Shown: in pieces, positions 1 to 8,877 of the stretch
How positions within the stretch are numbered: position 1 is the first letter of the stretch
Layout of the letters: the number at the start of each line of letters is the position of its first letter
Assembly: GCA_046348585.1 (NCBI GenBank)
Contig: JAXMDZ010000007.1
Span: 49,564 to 113,563 of the forward strand
Origin: JADZAI01 sp046348585
Lineage (GTDB): Bacteria > Pseudomonadota > Alphaproteobacteria > Micropepsales > Micropepsaceae
Length of the DNA stretch: 64,000 nt
Reading direction: 5' to 3'
Translations under genes and position numbers: made by a program
Notes under the pieces: generated by a model
Database searches by the model: none
What the model was told of the DNA's origin: nothing
The model's input: the letters and a program-made list of their open reading frames with translations, nothing else

Positions 1-684
1 GCCGCCTATATCCCGCTCGCCGCGCTCGCCGGCCTGCTGGCGACGGTCGCCTGGAACATGGCCGAGAAGCACGAATTCGCCACCCTGCTGCGCGCCTCGC
101 GCGGCGACGCGGTGGTGCTGCTGGCGACCTTCCTGCTGGTCGTCTTCCGCGACCTCACCGAAGGCATCCTCGTCGGCTTCGGCCTCGGCGCGCTGCTCTT
201 CCTGCACCGCATGGCCGAGGCCGTCGAGGTGGACCGGCCGGGACCGCAGGACATGGAAGATATCGCCGACACGGCCGAGGGCCGCGAGCGCACGCCCTAC
301 GACGCGGCGCTCGCCTCCGACCCGGACATCGTCGTCTATCGCATCTCGGGCGCCTTCTTCTTCGGCGCGGCCGGGGCCGTCGCCGCCGCGCTCGACCGGA
401 TCGGCGCGCATCCCAAGGCGTATGTGATCGACTTCTCGGCGGTGCCGATCATCGACTCGACCGCCGCCGCCACCATGGAAGGTTTCGCCCGCAAGGCGGC
501 GCGCCAGCCGGCGGCCGTGGTGATCGCCGGGGCGCGCCCGGCCGTCCGCCGCGCCCTGCTGCTGCACGGCGTCCGCCCGCCGCAGGTGCGCTTCCGGGCG
601 AACGTCGCCGACGCGATGGCCGCCCTGCGCGGCGAGGACGCCGCCGCCGGGAAGGGCGACGCGCCGCAGGCGCCGGGTCGGTAG
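1..684 (+). CDS. SulP family anion transporter, C-terminal part (5' end outside window)
   Basis: The frame is open from base 1, so the gene begins outside the window. The first 75 or so residues hold the last membrane segments of a SulP (SLC26-type) sulfate/anion permease, with a hydrophobic run and the family-like stretch VVFRDLTEGILVGFGLGALL. After a linker, residues from about 105 form a cytoplasmic STAS domain, including VIDFSAVPIIDSTAAATMEG, where the serine follows the conserved aspartate. SulP proteins exchange or import sulfate, bicarbonate or dicarboxylates at the inner membrane; the substrate cannot be read from this part. A tRNA gene lies 7 bp downstream on the other strand. Confidence 0.88.
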   Translation, partial: AAYIPLAALAGLLATVAWNMAEKHEFATLLRASRGDAVVLLATFLLVVFRDLTEGILVGFGLGALLFLHRMAEAVEVDRPGPQDMEDIADTAEGRERTPYDAALASDPDIVVYRISGAFFFGAAGAVAAALDRIGAHPKAYVIDFSAVPIIDSTAAATMEGFARKAARQPAAVVIAGARPAVRRALLLHGVRPPQVRFRANVADAMAALRGEDAAAGKGDAPQAPGR

Positions 685-691
685 GGAGAAG

Positions 692-766
692 TGGTAGCAG
701 CGGACGGATTTGAACCGCCGACCAAGGGATTATGATTCCCCTGCTCTACCGCTGAGCTACGCTGCC
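692..766 (-). tRNA. tRNA with CAT anticodon, probably elongator tRNA-Met
   Basis: The minus strand folds into a 75-nt cloverleaf with an encoded CCA end. The 7-bp acceptor stem pairs GGCAGCG with CGCTGCT (one G-T pair). A GGGGA/TCCCT anticodon stem closes the loop ATCATAA, giving anticodon CAT. The T arm carries GGTTCAAATCC. The AATCATAATCC anticodon arm and GCTACCA end resemble alphaproteobacterial elongator tRNA-Met. tRNA-Ile2, which also has CAT and is then modified to lysidine, is the main alternative. Confidence 0.9.
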
Positions 767-836
767 ACGCGGGTCGCGGCTCATAAATCCACCGAGCCTC
801 CATTGTCAAGCAATGACGCGCGGTTATGGCCGTCCG

Positions 837-870
837 CAAAGAAAGAACCGGCCGCCTTTCGGCGGCCGGT
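837..870 (-). terminator. Intrinsic terminator of the TonB-dependent receptor gene
   Basis: Read on the minus strand, a perfect 10-bp stem ACCGGCCGCC / GGCGGCCGGT closes a GAAA tetraloop and is followed by the T-rich TCTTTCTTT. It lies 22 bp after the receptor stop codon. Confidence 0.75.
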
Positions 871-891
871 CCCCATCCGCAACGCTTCGCC

Positions 892-3800
892 TCAGAACGA
901 GGCCGAAACCCGCATATAGACGCGGCGGCCGAGGAAGTCGTAGCCGACGCCCCGCAGCGCGCCCGTGTTGTCGGTGGTGGCGACGGCGCCCGACACGTCC
1001 GGGTCCAGGAACTCGGGGTCCTGGTCGAAGATGTTGTCGACGCCCAGCGTCACCGACCAGTCCTCGCCCGGCGCATAGGTGACCGCCATCGAGTGCAGCC
1101 ACTGCGACTCGGCGAAGGTCTTCTCCAGACGGTTTGCGCCCGAGGTGCAGGCCGGGTCGCGCGCCGTGCTGGGCGGCGGGTTGATCAGCGGACAGGTGTC
1201 GAACGCCGGATTGGCGTTCGCCAGGTCGGCCATGTGGCCGATGTAGCGGGCGCGCCACAGGACGCTCCACTCGCCCATCTCCGCGCCCATGTCGATCGTG
1301 CCCCGCCACTCCGGCGTACCGAAGCCGCCCTTGGCTTCCTCAAGCACGCCGAACGTCGTGACGTTGTTCTCCAGCGTCTGCGACAGCGACACGTCGAGCG
1401 TCAGCCCCAGCGTCTGGCCGAAGACGGTGACGTCCTGGCCGTAGAAGAGGTTGTAGTCGATGCCCTTGGTCGAGATCAGGCCGACATTGATGAAGCTGTT
1501 GTCGACCGTCTCGATCTGGCCGACATGCGAGCCGGAGGTGAAGCGCGTGATGCGGGCGCAATAGGGCGATCCCGGCGCCTTCTCGTAGCACTCGTCCAGG
1601 ATATTGGCGACGCCGGGGCGTTCGATCGAGTTGGTGATCTCGATGCCGTAATAGGTGAGCCCGAACTTCAGGTTCACGTCGTCCCAGAACGGCTGATCGA
1701 GCACGAAACCCAGCGAGAACGCCTTGGAGGTTTCGTCCTCAAGCTCCCTCGAACCGCCCGTGACGCTCTCGATGCTCTCCGTGCCGCCGAGGCCCAGCGT
1801 GAAGGGATCGAGGCCCTCCGCCTGGCAATTGGCGATCGCCTGCGCGCTGCGGCGGTCGTTGTCGGGATTGTAGACCGGACCGGGGTCGATCGCCGCCGCC
1901 GGCACGATGCAGGGATCGATCGAGGACGAGATGAAGCCCGTCTGGCGGCCGAGGAAGAATTCCCTGAGGTTCGGCGCGCGATAGGACGTGCCGTAGGTGC
2001 CGCGCAGCGTCAGCCACTCGGTCGGCGACCACAGCGCCTTCGCGCCATAGGTCCAGGCCTGGCCGTAATACTGGTGGTCGGTGAAGCGCCCCGAGAGGTT
2101 CACCACCAGATCCTTCGCCCATGGCGCATCCTTCAGGAAGGGCAGCTGGACTTCCGCGAAGCCTTCCGTGATGCGGGCCGAACCGGTCGCGCCGGCGTCG
2201 CTGAACGTGTTCTGAATCAGGCCGAAGCGCGCATTGTCGTCCGGAATCGAATCCAGCGTGTCCTTGCGATACTCGACGCCGATCAGCGCCTCGGCCATGC
2301 CACCCTGCAATTCGAACAGATCGCCCGCCGCATAGGCGTTGAACAGGATCTGCTTGGTCGTGGTGTTGAACTCGCGCTTGTCATAGAGGAACGCCTCCTC
2401 CGCCGCCGACAGGCGGCCGAGCCGCAGCGCCGAGTCCGAGAACAAATTGACGGGAACGCAGGCCGGCAGCGACGGATCGACGTCGGCGCCGCACTTGAAG
2501 ACGCCGGGCGACGTCTCCTGCGTCGTGGTCAAAGACAGCTCCAGCAGGTCGGCGCGATAGCCGTGGCGGATCGATTGGCCTTCGGACTTCGTATAGACGA
2601 GCGTCGCCTCGTAGTGCCAGCTCGACCCTTCGAAGAAATCGCCGCGCACGCCGCCGACGAAGCGGGCCTGCCACACGCGCACATGGTTGCGGTTGCGGTC
2701 GTTGTAGAGCATCAGCACCGGCCTTGCGTCGAGGCCGAAGGTCGCGTCGCCGAACGGATTGAACGGATTGGACGACGGCACGTCGAGGAAGAGCTGCGGC
2801 GTGGTCGTCGCGAAATGCTGCGTGCGGCGGTTATAGCCGAGCTCGAAGAAGAGCTGCGTCTGCGTCGCCTCGTCGAGCGTCGTGTCGCCGCGCGCGAACA
2901 GGCTGAAGGTCTCGCCGCCGGGCACCAGGTCGGAGTCGCGAACCCAGTCGAGCCGCGAATATTGCTCGTCGAGCAGATTGACCGCCTCGTCGCCCGGATT
3001 GGGCCCGATGCGCCGCGTGCGCGAGAAGCCGGGTAGCGCGAACACCGGATCGTTGGTGACGCCCGGCGTATAGAATCGCGACAGGCCGGCGACCGAGACA
3101 TAGCCGCCCAGCGCCCCGAAGGCGTAGCAGTCCGAGCCCCAGCGCGGATCGAAGGTGTGTTCCTCGCCGGTGTTGATATCGACTTCGCGGTTATAGCCGT
3201 TCGGGCACTTGTCGGAGAAATCGCGCTCGCCATAGCTCAGCCGCTCGACATTGCGATACTCGGCCGCGACCAGGACGTTGCTGTTCTCGCCGGTATAGCC
3301 GTAGAGCCCGGCGATGTTCTGCGAGCGTCCGCCGCCGCCGGCGGTCGTGGGATAGTCCACCGTGCTCGACACCTTGAAGCCGTCGAACTTCTTGATCAGC
3401 TTCACGTTGACGACGCCCGCCACCGCGTCCGAGCCATAGACCGACGACGCGCCGTCCAGCAGCACCTCGATACGGTCGATCAGCGACGATGGGATCAGGC
3501 CGACATCGGGCGACACCGGCGCGCCTTCGACGCCCGCCGGCGCCATACGGCGATCGTCGATCAGCACCAGCGTGCGCGACGGATCGAGATTGCGCAGATC
3601 GATCGACGAGACGCCGGGACCGCCCACCGCGACGAACGAGCTCGACACCGAAGTGTCGATCTGCACGCCGTTCGCGGCGCTCACCGATTGCAGGATCTTC
3701 GAGGTGTCGATGAAGCCGAGTTCGCGCGCTTTCGCGCCGTCGATCACCTGCAAGGGCGAGGCGCTGTTGAAGGTCGTCTTGCGCAGGCGCGAGCCCGTGA

Positions 3801-4071
3801 CGACGACCGTTTCCGCGCCTTCCGCTTCGGGCTGGGCGGCTTCGGCGGCGTCGGCCGCTTCGGCGTCCGCTCCGCCCGCGGCGGGCGTCGGCTGGGCGGC
3901 GGGCGGCGTGGCGGTGACGGGCGTTGCGGGCTGCGGATCGGCGGCCTCAGCGGCCGTCAGAAGCGCCAACCCCGAAGCCCCGGCGAAAAGAAATGCGAAA
4001 AGGCGCGCGCTGGCGCGCGGCGAATAGGCATAGGACAAAGCGTGTTCCCCCGAACAGGAAAAGAGTGACAT
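892..4071 (-). CDS. TonB-dependent outer-membrane receptor
   Basis: About 1059 residues. The N-terminus is signal-peptide-like (hydrophobic core FAFLFAGASGLALLTAAEAA), followed by an Ala/Pro/Glu linker. ETVVVTGSRL begins a TonB-box/plug region, with plug motifs RTLVLIDDRRMAP and IDRIEVLLDGASSVYGSDA. The rest is a long beta-barrel domain that ends in an aromatic residue (MRVSASF), as expected for BAM substrates. Such receptors import bulky or scarce ligands (siderophores, glycans, cobalamin) using TonB energy; the ligand cannot be told. I start at 4071; an in-frame ATG at 4119 is possible. It stands alone with its own terminator. Confidence 0.9.
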   Translation of the reverse strand: MSLFSCSGEHALSYAYSPRASARLFAFLFAGASGLALLTAAEAADPQPATPVTATPPAAQPTPAAGGADAEAADAAEAAQPEAEGAETVVVTGSRLRKTTFNSASPLQVIDGAKARELGFIDTSKILQSVSAANGVQIDTSVSSSFVAVGGPGVSSIDLRNLDPSRTLVLIDDRRMAPAGVEGAPVSPDVGLIPSSLIDRIEVLLDGASSVYGSDAVAGVVNVKLIKKFDGFKVSSTVDYPTTAGGGGRSQNIAGLYGYTGENSNVLVAAEYRNVERLSYGERDFSDKCPNGYNREVDINTGEEHTFDPRWGSDCYAFGALGGYVSVAGLSRFYTPGVTNDPVFALPGFSRTRRIGPNPGDEAVNLLDEQYSRLDWVRDSDLVPGGETFSLFARGDTTLDEATQTQLFFELGYNRRTQHFATTTPQLFLDVPSSNPFNPFGDATFGLDARPVLMLYNDRNRNHVRVWQARFVGGVRGDFFEGSSWHYEATLVYTKSEGQSIRHGYRADLLELSLTTTQETSPGVFKCGADVDPSLPACVPVNLFSDSALRLGRLSAAEEAFLYDKREFNTTTKQILFNAYAAGDLFELQGGMAEALIGVEYRKDTLDSIPDDNARFGLIQNTFSDAGATGSARITEGFAEVQLPFLKDAPWAKDLVVNLSGRFTDHQYYGQAWTYGAKALWSPTEWLTLRGTYGTSYRAPNLREFFLGRQTGFISSSIDPCIVPAAAIDPGPVYNPDNDRRSAQAIANCQAEGLDPFTLGLGGTESIESVTGGSRELEDETSKAFSLGFVLDQPFWDDVNLKFGLTYYGIEITNSIERPGVANILDECYEKAPGSPYCARITRFTSGSHVGQIETVDNSFINVGLISTKGIDYNLFYGQDVTVFGQTLGLTLDVSLSQTLENNVTTFGVLEEAKGGFGTPEWRGTIDMGAEMGEWSVLWRARYIGHMADLANANPAFDTCPLINPPPSTARDPACTSGANRLEKTFAESQWLHSMAVTYAPGEDWSVTLGVDNIFDQDPEFLDPDVSGAVATTDNTGALRGVGYDFLGRRVYMRVSASF

Positions 4072-4273
4072 CTCTTGCTGTTGTGAACACGCTTTCGGAT
4101 GAGCCCCCTCATCCGGCAACGCACTCCGCGAGCTTCGCCCCTGCCGAGTCTTCTAACGGAGGCGCGGCGGCGTCAGCAATGCGCTCTCAAGTAACTGTGA
4201 TCGAAACGTCGCATGGCGTCCGGCCTGTGTCTTCGCGGGCACAGCAACGCGCGACAAATGCGCGGCGCGCGGA

Positions 4274-5407
4274 TCAGGCGGCCTCGGGACGCGCGATCCA
4301 GCCGCCGCCCAGCACGCGGCCGCCGCCGTCCGGCGCATAGAAGACACAGGCCTGGCCGGGCGCGATCCCGGCCTCGCCGCCGTGGATCGTGACCCGCGCG
4401 CCGCCCGCGCCGTCGGCCACGACCGCCGCTTCCACCGGCGGCCGCGTCGAGCGCACGCGGGCCAGCACCGTCATCGCTTCGCCCGGCGGCGGCGCGTTGC
4501 ACAGCCAGTTGATCCGCCGCACCGCGAACATGCGCTGCGTCAGCGCCTCGCGCGGCCCCACGACGACGCGCCGGGTCCCCGGCTCCAGCCGCACCACATA
4601 GAGCGCCTGTCCGGCGGTCTTTAGGTCGAGCCCGCGCCGCTGGCCGATCGTGTAGTTGACGATGCCCTCGTGGCGGCCGAGCGCGCGGCCCTCCAGATCG
4701 ACGATCTCGCCGGGCGCGGCGGCGTCGGCGCGCAGGCGGCGCACGATGTCGCCATAGCGCCCGTCCGGCACGAAGCAGATGTCCTGGCTGTCCGGCTTGT
4801 CCGCGACCCCAAGGCCGAAGCGCGCCGCCAGCTCGCGGGTTTCGCTCTTCGGCTTGTCGCCCAGCGGAAAGCGCACGAAATCGAGCTGCGCCTTGGTCAT
4901 CGAGAACAGGAAATAGCTCTGGTCGCGGCTGGCGTCGGCGGCGCGGTGAAGTTCCGGCCCGTCCGGCCCTTCGACGCGCTTCACGTAGTGCCCGGTCGCC
5001 ATCGCGTCCGCGCCCAGATCGCGGGCGACGGCGATGAGGTCGGTGAACTTCACCGTCTCGTTGCAGGTGACGCAGGGCACCGGCGTCTCGCCGTTCACAT
5101 AGGCGTCGGCGAACGAGGCCATCACCGCGTCGCGGAAGCGCGCCTCGAAATCAAGGACATAATGGGGAATGCCGATCGCCGCCGCCGCCGTGCGGGCGTC
5201 GCGGATATCGGCTCCGGCGCAGCACGCCCCGCGCCGCTGCACCGCCGCCCCGTGGTCGTAGAGCTGGAGCGTCACGCCGACCGTGTCGTAACCGGCCTCC
5301 TTCAACAGCGCAGCCGTCACCGACGAGTCGACGCCGCCCGACATGGCGACGACGACACGGGTCTCCGCGCGGGGCTTGGCGAGGCCGAGATCGATCATCG
5401 GCGGCAC
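4274..5407 (-). CDS. mnmA: tRNA-specific 2-thiouridylase MnmA
   Basis: 377 residues. MnmA inserts sulfur at position 2 of the wobble uridine of tRNA-Lys, -Glu and -Gln, using ATP and persulfide sulfur. The ATP-pyrophosphatase P-loop VVVAMSGGVDSS lies near residue 20. The catalytic cysteine pair is in TPVPCVTCNETVKF and SQDICFV. The C-terminal domains (GIVNYTIGQRRGL) are complete, and the length is normal for the family. It lies just downstream of flgL on the same strand but is unrelated in function. An internal ATG at 5398 is an alternative start. Confidence 0.96.
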   Translation of the reverse strand: MPPMIDLGLAKPRAETRVVVAMSGGVDSSVTAALLKEAGYDTVGVTLQLYDHGAAVQRRGACCAGADIRDARTAAAAIGIPHYVLDFEARFRDAVMASFADAYVNGETPVPCVTCNETVKFTDLIAVARDLGADAMATGHYVKRVEGPDGPELHRAADASRDQSYFLFSMTKAQLDFVRFPLGDKPKSETRELAARFGLGVADKPDSQDICFVPDGRYGDIVRRLRADAAAPGEIVDLEGRALGRHEGIVNYTIGQRRGLDLKTAGQALYVVRLEPGTRRVVVGPREALTQRMFAVRRINWLCNAPPPGEAMTVLARVRSTRPPVEAAVVADGAGGARVTIHGGEAGIAPGQACVFYAPDGGGRVLGGGWIARPEAA

Positions 5408-5432
5408 ATATAGGGCGTGCCGCCGGGCGGCG

Positions 5433-6362
5433 CTACGTCGGCAGATAGTCGAGCAGCGTGAGGTTCTGGACCGTGGCGAAGGTCTTGGCCGAGGCCTGCA
5501 GCGCCGTCTGGGCGTTGTTCAGCTTGGTGATCGCCTCGGCCATATCGACATCCTCGATGTCGGAGATCAGCCCGGCGAGCGTGGCGCGGGTGTCGGCGTG
5601 CTGGTTCACGGCGTCGTCGGCCGCCCGGTAGGCGACGCCGTTGCGGGCCAGCGCCTCGTTGGCGTCCTGATAGGCCTGGGTGAGGCCGGGCAGCATCGTG
5701 GTCAGGAAGTCCGACTGCACCGTCGTCAGCTTATCGGCGATCGGACCGTTGACCCCGGCGTCGAACGCCCCGAGCTGGCGGATGATGTCGAACAGCGGCT
5801 GGCCGAGCGCGCTCGCCAGCTGGCCGAACTCGATGGTCTGGGCGTTGTCGATCTTGGCCGACTGGGCGACCGCGTTGTTCTGGAAGGCGTCGGCGGTCGC
5901 GGGCAGGGCGAGCAGGTCGGTCAGCGACTGCACCGTCACCGGCGGCACATCCTGGCGGGTGCCGCCATAGATGTATTTGCCGTCGACCTGGGTGTTGAGG
6001 ATCGAGACCATCCGCTTCACCGCGCCGTCCATCTCGGACTTCAGCGCCAGCCCGCCATTGTTGGCGATGGCGTCGAGCACGGTCTGCTTCAGATCGCCGA
6101 CCACGTCCGCCAGCTCCTCCATATGGGTGTTCTGGAGGTCGAGCCGCTGGCGCACCGACTTGGCCCCGGCGGCGAAGTCGGCGGCGCGCGAGTCGGCGGC
6201 CCGCGCCGCCAGCAGCGCGCCCAGATCGGACGGGGCGTCGGAGAATTCGTTGATGCGCTTGCCGGTCGCCACTTCGCGCTGGGCGTCGAACAGGTTGCGC
6301 TGCGAGCGCGTCAGCTCGCTCAGCATGGCCTGGCTCTGCATCATCGTGGCGACGCGTTCCAT
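5433..6362 (-). CDS. flgL: Flagellar hook-associated protein 3 (FlgL)
   Basis: 309 residues. FlgL forms the second ring of the hook-filament junction outside the cell, exported by the flagellar type III system. The N-terminal helix MERVATMMQSQAMLSELTRS and the stretch EVATGKRINEFSDAPSDLG are the flagellin-like D0/D1 segment. The C-terminus (AITKLNNAQTALQASAKTFA) is the matching coiled segment. The start at 6362 is chosen because the flagellin-like N-terminus begins there. It follows flgK by 17 bp, so the two form an operon. Confidence 0.93.
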   Translation of the reverse strand: MERVATMMQSQAMLSELTRSQRNLFDAQREVATGKRINEFSDAPSDLGALLAARAADSRAADFAAGAKSVRQRLDLQNTHMEELADVVGDLKQTVLDAIANNGGLALKSEMDGAVKRMVSILNTQVDGKYIYGGTRQDVPPVTVQSLTDLLALPATADAFQNNAVAQSAKIDNAQTIEFGQLASALGQPLFDIIRQLGAFDAGVNGPIADKLTTVQSDFLTTMLPGLTQAYQDANEALARNGVAYRAADDAVNQHADTRATLAGLISDIEDVDMAEAITKLNNAQTALQASAKTFATVQNLTLLDYLPT

Positions 6363-6379
6363 GACGGTCCGTTCCCTTC

Positions 6380-8521
6380 TCAGCGCACCATGTTGAGCAG
6401 CTCGTCGTAGAGCTGCTGGGCGATCGAGATCAGCCGCGCGCCGGCGTTGTAGCCGCGCTGGAAGATCATCATGTTGGCGAGTTCCTCGTCCAGGTTGACG
6501 CCCTCCTTCGACGAGGCGCGCTCCTGCACCTCCGCCTTTAGCGACTTGGCGTCGAGCGCGGCGTCGGAAGCGGCGGCGGCGCGCTGGCCGATCGCCGCGA
6601 CCAGCGCGGAGGCGTAGCCCGAAAGCGAATTGGTCTGGGCCGGCGCGAAACCGGCGGCGGCGAAGGAGAGGTTTCCGCCCGCCGCCTGCAAGGCCAGCGC
6701 GCCCTTGTTGTCGGCCGAAGCAAGAACCACGTCGCCGATCGCCGTCGTCGGTCCAAGGTCGAGCTGCGCCAGCGGCATCAGCGAAGGCCGCGCCGCCAGC
6801 GACGGCTTCACGGTCAGCCCGGTGGCCTGCGCCATCTGGAAGCGCTGGCCGATGCCGAACATCTCGGTCAGCGAGAGGCTGGTGGAGCCGCGCACCGTGC
6901 CGTCGCCGAGGATCTCCAGCCGCTGCGTCGAACCGCCCGCCGGCGTGAACCCGATGGACCCGTCGGCATTGAGTGCGAAGCTGCCGGCCGACCCGGCAGC
7001 GGCGTTGAGGCCGGTCACCACGTCGGCGACCGTCGCGCCCGCAACCGTATAGGTGAAGCTCTGCGAAACGACGCCCTTGGCGTCGCGCAGCCCGAACTCG
7101 ACCTGCTGCCCGGCGGTGAAGCCGTGCGCGTCCGCACCCGTAAGGCCGGTGGCGAAGCTCGTCGGCACGCTCGACTGCAGAATGTCGTTCAGCCCGAACG
7201 TGTGGGCGAAGCCGCGCCCGGCGCGGCTCGACGGGGCCGTCGCGTCCTGCGAGATGGCGACGCCGTTGCCGCCGCTCGCGGTCATCGAGAGCACGCCGTT
7301 GGCGAAGGTCGCCGTGCCGACGCCGGTCAGCGCGGTATTGAGCGCCGTGACGAACGAGCCGACCGTCGTGCCGGTCGCCGGTCCCGGCACGCCATCGACG
7401 GTCATCGTGCCGGCGGTGAAATCGACGTCGATCCGGCGCACCAGCTTGCCCTGCGGATCGACGACCGCGACCGAGGTCTTGCCGGAGAAATTGAGCGCAT
7501 CGCCGGCCAGCAATCCGGTGTCGCGCCCGGTCAGCGCGCCGGGCGCGGGCCACGACGACGAAGCGTTCGAGGCCGCATTCATCGCCTCGGCCGCACCGGC
7601 GGCGAGCGCGCCGATCTGCTGGCCGATATTGGGCAGCGTCACGTCGCGCAGATCGAGCAGCGCCCGCAGCGCCCCGCCGGTGACATGGCGCTCCAGCGGT
7701 TCGGCCGGACCGATCTGGTCGCCGGTCGAGCTGTTGCGCCGGATCGTGGTGATCTCCGCGAACACGGTTTCGGCCGAGACGCGGTCGATGTCGTTGTGGG
7801 TGGCGACGGCGGCGCTGTCGCTGACCAACGTGTAGCCGGTCGGCGTCGTCACGCTCACCCGGCCGGAAGCGTCCTCGTCGACCCGCACCTCGATCAGCCC
7901 GGCGAGTTCGCGCAAGGCGGCGTCGCGCTCGTCGCGCAGCACGGACGAGCTGTTGCCGCCCAGCGTCGCATGCTGGATCGGCACGTTGAGTTCGGCGATC
8001 CGCGCCGTCAGCGTGTTGACGCGGGCGATGGTGGTGCCGATCTCGCCGTCGGCCTGGGCGCGCAATTCCTGCACGCGGTTGCCGAGATCGGCGACGCCCT
8101 GCGCGAAGCTTTTCAGCTTCTGCACGAAGTCGGCCTGCATCGCGGCCGAGGCCGGATCGGTGGCGAGCTGGGCGAGCCCTTCGGTGACGGCGGCGAGCCG
8201 CGAGGCCGGATCGCGGCCTTCCGCGACGCCGCCCATCGCCTTCTGCAACTGGTCGAGGAAGCGGTCGGCGGCGTCGCTCTCGCCCGCGCCGGACGAGGCG
8301 TTGAGCCGCTCGGCGTTGAGGAACAGATCGACCGCGCGCGTCACCGCGCCCAGATCGACACCGCCCAGGACGCCGCCGGGGGCCTGCGTCTTGAAGCCGA
8401 CGACGCGGCGCACATAGTCCGGGGTGTTGACGTTCGAGATGTTCGAGGCAGTCGTCCGCAGCGCCGCCTGATTGGCGAGCAGCGCCGAAAGGCCGGTGCC
8501 GAGCAGCGCGTTTATCGACAT
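6380..8521 (-). CDS. flgK: Flagellar hook-associated protein 1 (FlgK)
   Basis: 713 residues. FlgK is the first junction protein on the hook tip. The N-terminus MSINALLGTGLSALLANQAALRTTASNISNVNTPDYVRR (positions 1-39, key NISNVNTPDYVRR) is the axial rod/hook motif. The C-terminus (NLDEELANMMIFQRGYNAGARLISIAQQLYDEL, key MIFQRGYNAGARLI) is the matching FlgK/FlgE-type helix. It is longer than enterobacterial FlgK (about 550), with extra variable domain in the middle. It is the first gene of flgK-flgL, and a sigma-54-type promoter is visible upstream at 8688-8703. Confidence 0.95.
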   Translation of the reverse strand: MSINALLGTGLSALLANQAALRTTASNISNVNTPDYVRRVVGFKTQAPGGVLGGVDLGAVTRAVDLFLNAERLNASSGAGESDAADRFLDQLQKAMGGVAEGRDPASRLAAVTEGLAQLATDPASAAMQADFVQKLKSFAQGVADLGNRVQELRAQADGEIGTTIARVNTLTARIAELNVPIQHATLGGNSSSVLRDERDAALRELAGLIEVRVDEDASGRVSVTTPTGYTLVSDSAAVATHNDIDRVSAETVFAEITTIRRNSSTGDQIGPAEPLERHVTGGALRALLDLRDVTLPNIGQQIGALAAGAAEAMNAASNASSSWPAPGALTGRDTGLLAGDALNFSGKTSVAVVDPQGKLVRRIDVDFTAGTMTVDGVPGPATGTTVGSFVTALNTALTGVGTATFANGVLSMTASGGNGVAISQDATAPSSRAGRGFAHTFGLNDILQSSVPTSFATGLTGADAHGFTAGQQVEFGLRDAKGVVSQSFTYTVAGATVADVVTGLNAAAGSAGSFALNADGSIGFTPAGGSTQRLEILGDGTVRGSTSLSLTEMFGIGQRFQMAQATGLTVKPSLAARPSLMPLAQLDLGPTTAIGDVVLASADNKGALALQAAGGNLSFAAAGFAPAQTNSLSGYASALVAAIGQRAAAASDAALDAKSLKAEVQERASSKEGVNLDEELANMMIFQRGYNAGARLISIAQQLYDELLNMVR

Positions 8522-8877
8522 GACGGCTCTCCTCCGCGCGGGGCGCGCGCGGAATCTTTTTCCGGCGTGCGGCAGATTCTGCCGCGCCGCGCGATACGGC
8601 TAACGTCCGCCAACCACCGTGTGGGGCGGAATTGCGCATCGGGCCTTCGAGGCCGATCGGGTCCTCTCGAATCCATGCCCTTTCTTTTGCAATGGCCGCG
8701 CCACGCTTTCGGGCGCAAACCCGCCCCGGCAGAATCGGCCAAGGCTGCATTTCCTGCCCCGCTCTTGCACCGCCCGCATCGTGAAGCGGCCGGGGATTTC
8801 GGCGGATTTCCGCGCGGGCCTCGATGGCCCCGCACTTGCTTGTGGCCCCAGGCCTATCGCCTTGACGGACCCCAGCG
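8522..8877. other. Divergent intergenic region between flgK and fliK
   Basis: 356 bp without a convincing gene. It contains the sigma-54-like promoter facing flgK (8688-8703). I see no promoter of equal quality facing fliK and no CtrA box. Confidence 0.6.
8688..8703 (-). promoter_or_regulatory. Sigma-54 (RpoN) promoter of flgK-flgL
   Basis: The minus strand reads TGGCGCGGCCATTGCA. It fits the -24/-12 consensus TGGCACG-N4-TTGCA with one change, and the GG and GC pairs are the required 10 bp apart. It would start a transcript about 155 bp upstream of flgK. FlbD, encoded in this window, is the obvious activator; I did not identify its binding site with confidence. Confidence 0.65.

Noticed and set aside
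826..3036. A long open frame antisense to the TonB-dependent receptor
   Set aside because: Its product is Arg/Val/Asp-rich with no domain, a common effect of GC-rich third positions opposite a real gene.
8619..8640. A sigma-54-like element facing fliK (TGGGGCGGAATTGCG)
   Set aside because: The GG and GC pairs are 9 bp apart, not 10, which sigma-54 does not tolerate well.
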